Assembly: GCA_016926065.1 (NCBI GenBank)
Contig: JAFGPI010000006.1
Coordinates: 1 to 38,135 of the forward strand
From: Candidatus Krumholzibacteriota bacterium
GTDB taxonomy: Bacteria > Krumholzibacteriota > Krumholzibacteriia > Krumholzibacteriales > Krumholzibacteriaceae
Length of the DNA: 38,135 nucleotides
Direction: 5' to 3'
The notes under the pieces are model-generated. The model was not told where the DNA came from. It saw only the letters and a list, made by a program, of their open reading frames with translations, and ran no database searches. This document shows, in pieces, positions 32,313 through 38,135 of this stretch (position 1 is the first letter of the stretch; every line of letters begins with the position of its first letter). The position numbers and the translations under genes were made by a program.

Positions 32313-32855
32313 ATGAAAAAGACAATCGTCCCCGTGATTCTGATGCTGGTTGCCGTATGTCTGGCGCAGGCCCTCATGCCTTCCCCGCTGTGCGCCGAGA
32401 AGTATGAAAAGCTCTATGAGCTTTTCGGGGATATCAAGGGCTGGAAGGCCAAGGATCCGGAGGGTATGGCCATGGAAATGCCCGGGATGAAGATGATCCA
32501 GGCCACCCGGACCTACTCCCAGGGCGAGCAGGAGCTCAGCGCCGTGATATTGATCGGCAACGCCGCCGCGGCGGCGGGAGCCCTGGCCTCCCCCGGGACC
32601 GCCTCGGGAGAGATGAAATTCGAATCGTCCGAAAGCAAGGCCGAAGCCCGGGAGATCGACGGATTCATGGTTCACACCCTGCACGACAAGAAGGAAAAAT
32701 CGGGCGCCGTCACGGTGGTGCTGGAGATGGGCGAGGGGCAGGACCAGGCCGTGTTCATGCTGTCCTACGAGGGTCTCAGCGACGAGGAAGGTCTCAAGCT
32801 CGCCCAGGGATTCGACTGGAAAAAGATGAAGAAAATGGTCAAATCGCTCGAATGA
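32313..32855 (+). CDS. Small secreted protein of unknown function
   Basis: The 180-residue protein has a signal peptide (cut after PSPLCA, near residue 28). It then forms an alpha/beta domain with a Met-rich stretch (EGMAMEMPGMKMIQATRTYS), an Ala-rich helix (GNAAAAAGALAS), and a Lys-rich C-terminal end. The pattern W-x-A ... R-x-Y followed by alternating beta strands is seen in some conserved exported proteins, but I recognise no named family. GGAGGAGCGATT before the ATG decides the start over 32259. It has its own promoter and a terminator follows, so it is a single-gene unit at the end of the M28 operon. Confidence 0.75.
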   Translation: MKKTIVPVILMLVAVCLAQALMPSPLCAEKYEKLYELFGDIKGWKAKDPEGMAMEMPGMKMIQATRTYSQGEQELSAVILIGNAAAAAGALASPGTASGEMKFESSESKAEAREIDGFMVHTLHDKKEKSGAVTVVLEMGEGQDQAVFMLSYEGLSDEEGLKLAQGFDWKKMKKMVKSLE

Positions 32856-32919
32856 CGGCGGGCTGAGCCACCTGGTTTTTGGGTAAGAGTAAGAGAAATT
32901 AAGTTACAGAGAAATTCGA

Positions 32920-32945
32920 GGGGGGAAGGGACTGCTTCCCCCTTT
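32920..32945 (+). terminator. Intrinsic terminator after the small secreted protein gene
   Basis: GGGGGAAG (32921-32928) and CTTCCCCC (32935-32942) form a perfect 8-bp stem with a 6-base loop, followed by only a short T-run (TTTA). It lies 65 bp after the stop at 32855. Confidence 0.75.
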
Positions 32946-33049
32946 ATGCAAGCAGGTCCCGCTCCATCCCGCGTTAAGATTTCAGGGATAAATTATTTGC
33001 CCCGGCAGGGACCGCCTATTATTTTTATAAGGTAAGCGCGAAGCAGTCA

Positions 33050-33058
33050 TGATATAAT
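33050..33058 (+). promoter_or_regulatory. Extended -10 promoter of the T9SS-tail protein gene
   Basis: TGATATAAT is a perfect extended -10 (TGnTATAAT). No good -35 stands 17 bases upstream. The start would be near 33065. Confidence 0.6.
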
Positions 33059-33178
33059 TAATAATAAATCCCCACCGGAAGGCAGGAAGTAACGCGTCCC
33101 GACGTTGGTTGCTGGTTTACCGGCGGATGCTTCCATGCAAAATGTGCCTGACGATATCTGGGGATAGGAGGTTCAAGT

Positions 33179-35530
33179 ATGTCTTCGCGAAAGAGTTTGG
33201 CTGCCGGATCACTGCTGACGATCGCCCTGATGATATTTCTAACCGGAGGGCCGCGGGCCCGGGATTATTCCTCGGTGGTTCCGGCCAAGGGCGGTGATTC
33301 CCCCTCCCGGGTTTTCGTGCTGGACGGTAGCGGCACTCATAACGTGGGGCAGTTGCAGATGCATACCGGCAACTGGGGAGTATTCGGTTCTTTCCCGGGC
33401 TCTTCCTGGCCGACCGCGGCCTTCCCCTCGGCCCAATGGCCAGCCAACAGCGGAGTCGAGTACCTTTTCATCTCCGGCCTGTGGGTGGGCGCCCGCAAGG
33501 GTGGTATTCCCTCGGTTTCGACTTCCGCCTATGAGATAGAGTTTCGCCCCACCGATAGTCCGGAGGACCGGTTTTACCATGCGGTCAAGGGGGATCAAAA
33601 TGGCATCCGGCTGCCATATCCCGGGGCGGATGACGATGGTGACGGAGCGATCGATGAGGATTACCTGGATGGCTATGATAACGACGGCGACGGATTGATC
33701 GACGAGGATTTCGCCGCAATTTCCGATCAGATGTTCAGCTGCTGGTTTACCGACGACCAGCCGGGGGCTTCCGAGCAGTATGAGGAGCATCAACCGCTGC
33801 ACCTGCTGGTCAGGCAGGAGAGCTATCAGTGGAAGCACGATTGCTTTGATGACTTCGTGGGAATAAAATTTACCATTACCAATACCGGAACTGAGGTTTT
33901 GGAAGATATCTATATCGGATTGATGGTGGACGGGGATGCCGGTTCCCGAACCACGCCGAAGTACTGGGAGGATGACGGCGCCGGCAGGTGGGCGGGCACC
34001 GTATGTACCGAATTGGGTCCCGCCTCTGTGGATATGGCCTACACCTATGACTTTGACGGGGATGGGGGGCTGACGCCCGGATATCTGGGATTTTTAATAC
34101 TGGGGCATACCATAGATCCATTGGGATTGGTGGCGCCCAAACAGGTGGGAACGACCTTTTTCAAGATCTTTGAGGGTTCGGATCAACCTTACGAAAACGG
34201 AGGAGATCCCACCAACGATTTTGAGCGGTATGAGGTAATGTCCAGGAGGCAGATTGACCGGAACAAGGGCCTGCCCGGAGACTACCGGGTGCTGGTCGGC
34301 ACGGGTCCCTTCGCCCAGCTTCCGCCGGGCGGATCGATGGTGTTTTACGGGGGATTCGTGGCCGGATTGGGACTGGACGGGCTCATCCATAACGCCGCCC
34401 ACGCGCAGAGGCTGTTCGACGGTTTGTGGTTCGATCTCGACGACGATCCCCAGACCGGTGTCGACCGGCGAGAGACCCCGGTGACGGGGCCCGCCTCGGG
34501 AGTGGTGATCGACGAGTGCCGTCCCGAATATAGCGATCCGATCTATGTTCCCGCCCGCACCACCGTCTGGATCAACGCCGATTGCGCGAGGGAGGACCGG
34601 TTCGCCGATGAATGTGGATACGAAGAAGAGGACAGCCTGGTCTACTGGACCGGGGTGGCCGGAGGGGAATCCCAGGTTCACTGGATACTGGAAAGACCGG
34701 AACCGCCACCGCCCCCACCGCCTCCTGATACCTTGGGTTACCTGGACATCCGGCCCGGATCGTGTCCCAATCCGTTCAATCTAAATCTGTTCAGGAAGTG
34801 GGGACACTGCTGGTGTAATCACGGGAAAAAGGCCAAGCTGCCCGTGGCGATACTGGGCGGCGAGGATTTCGACGTGCGCCAGATAGATATTTCTACCGTC
34901 AGGTTGGAAGGAGTGGCGCCGGAGTTCCACCAGCACTGGAAACACTGTAAGTGCTGGAAGTACTGCAAATACAAATATGAGGATGTTTCCCAGCCGGCCG
35001 AGGGTGGGGAAGAATGCGCCTGTACCACCGCGGGGCCGGATGGCTATCTCGATCTGAAGCTGAAATTCAGCAGCCTTAAGCTGGCCCGGGCCTTGCGGGA
35101 GGGGGGAATTCCCGAACCGGGCGAGACGCGGAAACTGACCCTTACCGGAAAGCTTCTCGATGGCACCGAATTCGAGGCCAGCGATTGCGTGATCTTCGTG
35201 GGGGGAGGTTCCCATTTCGGCCAAGACGATGAGGACGATGAGGATGAGGGAGAAGAGGAAAAGGGACAGCGGCCGATATTGGAGCCGGCTTATCCCAATC
35301 CGTTCAACCCGGTAACCACCATAGCCTTTTATCTCCCCGAGAATCAACGGGTGCGGCTGGAGATATTCGACGTTTCCGGGAGGCTGGTGAAGGTGCTGAT
35401 AGACGGGGAAAGGCCCGCGGGGGACAACGCCTTACAGTGGGACGCCCGCGGATTGCAGAGCGGGATATATTTCTACCGCTTGAGATGCGCCGATTTCGAG
35501 GAAAGCAAGAAGATCATTCTTTTGAGATAA
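33179..35530 (+). CDS. Large secreted protein with T9SS-type sorting domain and Cys/His/Trp-rich insert
   Basis: The 783-residue product has a signal peptide (about residues 1-28) and an N-terminal beta-rich domain. It has two calcium-binding TSP3-like loops (DDDGDGAIDED, 151-161; DNDGDGLIDED, 167-177), a proline linker (PEPPPPPPPPD), and a domain beginning LDIRPGSCPNPFN that ends with LDGTEFEASDCVIF. Two metal-binding-looking segments are set into this domain: WGHCWCNHGKK from residue 541 and HQHWKHCKCWKYCKYKYED from residue 584. An acidic stretch follows, then a Por-type C-terminal sorting domain (AYPNPFNPVTTIAFYL, VRLEIFDVSGRLV, LQSGIYFYRLRCA, IILLR). AGGAGG before the ATG is strong. It should be exported and surface-attached; its activity is unknown. 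It is monocistronic by context. Confidence 0.88.
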   Translation: MSSRKSLAAGSLLTIALMIFLTGGPRARDYSSVVPAKGGDSPSRVFVLDGSGTHNVGQLQMHTGNWGVFGSFPGSSWPTAAFPSAQWPANSGVEYLFISGLWVGARKGGIPSVSTSAYEIEFRPTDSPEDRFYHAVKGDQNGIRLPYPGADDDGDGAIDEDYLDGYDNDGDGLIDEDFAAISDQMFSCWFTDDQPGASEQYEEHQPLHLLVRQESYQWKHDCFDDFVGIKFTITNTGTEVLEDIYIGLMVDGDAGSRTTPKYWEDDGAGRWAGTVCTELGPASVDMAYTYDFDGDGGLTPGYLGFLILGHTIDPLGLVAPKQVGTTFFKIFEGSDQPYENGGDPTNDFERYEVMSRRQIDRNKGLPGDYRVLVGTGPFAQLPPGGSMVFYGGFVAGLGLDGLIHNAAHAQRLFDGLWFDLDDDPQTGVDRRETPVTGPASGVVIDECRPEYSDPIYVPARTTVWINADCAREDRFADECGYEEEDSLVYWTGVAGGESQVHWILERPEPPPPPPPPDTLGYLDIRPGSCPNPFNLNLFRKWGHCWCNHGKKAKLPVAILGGEDFDVRQIDISTVRLEGVAPEFHQHWKHCKCWKYCKYKYEDVSQPAEGGEECACTTAGPDGYLDLKLKFSSLKLARALREGGIPEPGETRKLTLTGKLLDGTEFEASDCVIFVGGGSHFGQDDEDDEDEGEEEKGQRPILEPAYPNPFNPVTTIAFYLPENQRVRLEIFDVSGRLVKVLIDGERPAGDNALQWDARGLQSGIYFYRLRCADFEESKKIILLR

Positions 35531-35607
35531 GGCGTGTCTCTTTCGGGTGAGTAGGATTAAGGGAAGACCCGGTTGCCTGGTTAGTACATCTCTCTTTTGA
35601 TGCAAGA

Positions 35608-35624
35608 GGGTATTAAAAATACCC
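35608..35624. repeat. Inverted repeat GGGTATT-AAA-AATACCC
   Basis: These are perfect 7-bp arms with a 3-base centre, 78 bp after the stop of the T9SS-tail gene. It may be a weak transcription-stop hairpin, although no T-run follows, or a regulatory site. Confidence 0.45.
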
Positions 35625-35758
35625 GGTTGCTGAGTTGTTAGAGACTTGGCGGCCGGGTTTTCGCTATCTATACTTGCTTGACCTGATTGCATAGTTTTGC
35701 TAGTTTCCCAGGTGAGATTTTTATGTTTTCATTTGGTTTAACGAATCCGAAGTATTAA

Positions 35759-35787
35759 TTTAAGTCTTTATAAATGATGTATATATA
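35759..35787 (+). promoter_or_regulatory. Candidate promoter of the phosphohexomutase gene
   Basis: TTTAAG (35759-35764), 17 bases and TATATA (35782-35787) in an AT-rich stretch; the start would be near 35794, about 70 bases before the ATG. The match is moderate. Confidence 0.45.
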
Positions 35788-35862
35788 GCAGGTGATCATA
35801 TTTTCCGGGGAAGGGAACGGTTCGCCGCGGAAGAGATACAAATACTACCAGAAAGGATACAG

Positions 35863-38135
35863 ATGAGTGCCGGTAATATCGAATTGAGCCTGGAGAAGGC
35901 CGCCCAGGGGATTTCCCTTTACCTGGACGATGCCCTGGCCGCCGGGAGGATCGACAGACAGCTGTACGAAGATGCCAGAAAGAACACCTATGCCAACCTG
36001 GAGCGATGGCTCCGCGATCCCACTATCGACCGGGTCTCGACCAGGTTGAAAAAGGGGATCACCGACGCCGTCGAAAAAGAGCAGTGGGAAAAGTTGGTCA
36101 ATGCCTTCCGGCAGACGGTAAGGTTCGGAACGGGCGGGATACGGGGTATGATGGGAGCCGACAAGGAAGCCATCCAAAAGATGAGGGACGAGGGGATAGA
36201 TACCGATATCCTCAAGGGTCCCAATACGATAAATGACCTGGTCTTTTTATTGACCTCCGCCGGGGTGGCGAAGTTTGGAAAGCCCAAGGAATTCGAAAAG
36301 ATAGTGATCGGGTATGACAGCCGCATCCGGGGTTTCGATTTCGCCCGCACGGTGGCCGAGCTTTTTCTGGCTTACGGCTATACCGTCTATTTCTTCGACG
36401 CGCCCTGCCCCTATCCGGAAGTTACCTTTGCCATTCCCCACCGGACGGTGAAGGCGGACATGGGGGTATTGATTTCCGCCAGCCATAACGATTACCGTTA
36501 TAACGGGTACAAGCTCTCCTGCGCCAACGGATCCCAGTTCGATCCCGAGGAGAGGGATGAGATGTACGAACAGTATATACGGCACGCTCGGCCGGAGGAC
36601 ATCAAGCTCCTCTCTTTCCGGGAAGCGGAAGAGGGAAAGCTATGGTTCCTGGGGGGGGACTCTCCGGTAGGGGGATTTGATTACGCGGGCAAGGAAAAAT
36701 ATATCATCAACATGCACCGGGAGCACCTGAATCATGTCAAGTCGTTCCTGCTCATGGACGATCTGGCCGAGCGTCAGAAGGCCTCATCCAGCCCCCTCAA
36801 CATCGCCTTCTGCGCCTTCCACGGCGTGGGATATATAGCCGTTCCCAGGCTGCTGGGCGAGGTGGGATTCACCGATGTAAAATCGGTCAACGGGAATAAA
36901 AGCGGTTGGGGATTGAATGAGCTCAACGGGCTCTTTCCCGCCTTCTGCTCCGATCCGGGACGGGAGCAACAGCCCGATCCGGGCGATCCCCGGGCGGCCA
37001 GGATAGCGGTGGAGGCCTTCCGGGAGGATTATCCGGATCAGTTCCAGAACGTGGATATCCTCATCGGCACCGATCCCGATGCCGATCGCTGCGGGGTGGT
37101 GGTGAAGGTGCCCCCGGAGCAGCGAGATATATACGGAGACGATTACGTCCTTCTCCCCGCCGATGATATGTGGACCCTGGTGCTCTGGTACCGGCTGCAC
37201 CAGGAAATCGAGAAGCAGGGCCGGGTGCGGGACGCGGATAAGAAATTTATCGTCCTCTCCCATACCACTTCGGACAGCATCACCTTCCTGGCCCGGAAGT
37301 TCGGGATCGGGATCATCAAGACCTGGGTCGGATTCGCCGCCCTGGCCGCCGCCACCCGGGACGCCTGGGACGGCAAGCACCTGGATTTGCTGGAGCTCAA
37401 GGAGGGCCGGGATGATAACTACCGGGAGGTTTGCCATCCTTTCGTGCTGTCGTGCGAAGGCATGGAATCGAAGCAGCGGTCGATAAATATCGCCGCCATG
37501 GAACAGAGTAACGGCTTTTCCATACTGGGAGGCCCGCCGCCCGATCTGCGTTCGCTGGGCACGGGAGGCCACGTGCGCGACAAGGACGGCACCTTTGCCG
37601 CCCTGCTGATCGCGGAAATCGCCGCCTGGGCCAAGGATAACGGCTCTTCCATCATCGAGCTGCTCGACCGGCATGTGTATCTCGATCCCGATATCGGGCT
37701 CTTCATGACCTTTTACGAGCCCGATCCCCTGGACGGCGAGTACCCCGGGATCGAGGGGGACCGCTTGAAAAAGATGTTCCTGCGCCGGGCCCTGGGGTAT
37801 TACCAGCTGGCCCTGGCCGGGGATCTGGAGATCGGCGGCAGGAAGGTCAAGTCGGCCGTGATCTACCGCACCGGAAAATACGATGTCATCTATCCGCGCA
37901 CCCACGACTTCAGTTTTCCGGACGAGGGAGTGAGGTTCTTCTTCGACGAGGAAAAACTCAATCACCTGACGGTCAGGCCCTCGGGAACCGGAAACTCGTT
38001 GCGCTTCCATATTCAGCTTCACGAAGTTCCCGCGGCGGAGAACCTCCTGCGGGTGAAGGCGACCCTGCGCCGGGACGGCAGGAGGATCATGGATTCCCTC
38101 CGGGAAATGTTGCGCGCGCCCCGGGGAGAGGTCGC
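35863..38135 (+). CDS. Phosphoglucomutase/phosphomannomutase family protein (3' end cut off)
   Basis: The frame is open from the ATG at 35863 (GAAAGGA five bases upstream) to the window edge, giving at least 757 residues. All four marks of the alpha-D-phosphohexomutase family are present in order: the phosphoserine loop LISASHNDYRYNGYK (Ser207), the metal-binding loop DPDADR (404-409), the sugar-binding loop EQSNG (from 547), and the phosphate-binding loop RPSGTGN (from 705). It should interconvert hexose 1- and 6-phosphates, feeding nucleotide-sugar and polysaccharide synthesis. Usual family members have 450-600 residues, so this one has an extended N-terminus (about 100 residues before the core) and internal additions. 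Which sugar it prefers cannot be told from sequence. It has no signal peptide and is cytoplasmic. Confidence 0.9.
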   Translation, partial: MSAGNIELSLEKAAQGISLYLDDALAAGRIDRQLYEDARKNTYANLERWLRDPTIDRVSTRLKKGITDAVEKEQWEKLVNAFRQTVRFGTGGIRGMMGADKEAIQKMRDEGIDTDILKGPNTINDLVFLLTSAGVAKFGKPKEFEKIVIGYDSRIRGFDFARTVAELFLAYGYTVYFFDAPCPYPEVTFAIPHRTVKADMGVLISASHNDYRYNGYKLSCANGSQFDPEERDEMYEQYIRHARPEDIKLLSFREAEEGKLWFLGGDSPVGGFDYAGKEKYIINMHREHLNHVKSFLLMDDLAERQKASSSPLNIAFCAFHGVGYIAVPRLLGEVGFTDVKSVNGNKSGWGLNELNGLFPAFCSDPGREQQPDPGDPRAARIAVEAFREDYPDQFQNVDILIGTDPDADRCGVVVKVPPEQRDIYGDDYVLLPADDMWTLVLWYRLHQEIEKQGRVRDADKKFIVLSHTTSDSITFLARKFGIGIIKTWVGFAALAAATRDAWDGKHLDLLELKEGRDDNYREVCHPFVLSCEGMESKQRSINIAAMEQSNGFSILGGPPPDLRSLGTGGHVRDKDGTFAALLIAEIAAWAKDNGSSIIELLDRHVYLDPDIGLFMTFYEPDPLDGEYPGIEGDRLKKMFLRRALGYYQLALAGDLEIGGRKVKSAVIYRTGKYDVIYPRTHDFSFPDEGVRFFFDEEKLNHLTVRPSGTGNSLRFHIQLHEVPAAENLLRVKATLRRDGRRIMDSLREMLRAPRGEV

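Larger units (their letters stand above)
32856..33178. other. Intergenic region with terminator and promoter
   Basis: This 323-bp region contains the terminator at 32920-32945, an AT-rich tract with an extended -10 promoter (33050-33058), and a leader of about 114 bases to the next gene. No small gene is supported. I recognise no riboswitch in the leader. Confidence 0.6.
35531..35862. other. Intergenic region before the phosphohexomutase
   Basis: This 332-bp region has an imperfect direct repeat beginning ACCCGGTTGC (35567-35584 and 35621-35641), the hairpin at 35608-35624, and an AT-rich stretch (35690-35800) with a candidate promoter at 35759-35787. No gene is supported. Confidence 0.55.

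Noticed and set aside
36784-38022. Minus-strand open frame of 412 codons
   Set aside because: Antisense to the phosphohexomutase, which has four conserved family loops in the plus-strand frame.

Overview
The window is a GC-rich stretch (high 50s percent by eye) of a chromosome or metagenome contig from a diderm bacterium. Two cell-surface sorting systems meet in it. One is a complete exosortase/PEP-CTERM module: exosortase, EpsI, the PrsK sensor, the PrsR regulator and a PEP-CTERM substrate. The other is represented by two large secreted proteins ending in Por/T9SS-type C-terminal sorting domains. This mix, with a gingipain-like C25 peptidase and an exported tricorn-type protease, suggests an uncultivated lineage in or near the FCB group (Zixibacteria, Latescibacteria or Krumholzibacteria-like). 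The phylum cannot be fixed from this sequence. I saw no tRNA, rRNA, CRISPR array, transposase or phage gene.

Layout. (1) 92-9997, minus strand: an FHA-domain gene; a tightly packed seven-gene operon (exosortase, EpsI, 6-TM protein, TPR lipoprotein, prsK, prsR, DNRLRE-type lipoprotein); and upstream a PEP-CTERM protein gene. The FHA gene, the operon and the PEP-CTERM gene each have a sigma-54 -24/-12 promoter with identical spacing, and each has a GC-rich inverted repeat 64-68 bp further upstream. This fits a self-regulating PrsR regulon. (2) 10167-10950: an arginine-rich small secreted protein with its own sigma-70-type promoter and an intrinsic terminator. (3) 11035-13809, plus strand: two glycosyltransferases, the second of the type found with PEP-CTERM/exopolysaccharide systems, separated by a non-coding interval that may encode a small RNA. 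(4) 14268-17453: a C25 peptidase with a T9SS-type tail. (5) 17760-23507: a membrane-bound PP2C (SpoIIE/RsbU) phosphatase, a polysaccharide flippase, a glycosyltransferase and a decayed SGNH hydrolase. (6) 23519-27905, minus strand: tricorn-like protease and a SUMF1-domain lipoprotein. (7) 28223-32855, plus strand: M28 peptidase, a secreted beta-propeller protein and a small secreted protein. (8) 33179-35530: a second T9SS-tail protein with an odd Cys/His/Trp-rich insert. (9) 35863-end: a long phosphohexomutase cut by the window edge.

How it fits together: PrsK/PrsR with sigma-54 would control the exosortase operon, its substrate and an FHA adaptor. The glycosyltransferases, flippase and perhaps the phosphohexomutase would supply surface polysaccharide. 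The secreted peptidases would digest proteins and peptides outside the cytoplasm. The promoter-level wiring and the coexistence of two sorting systems are the most interesting aspects. These functional links are inferred from motifs and gene order, without database searches.
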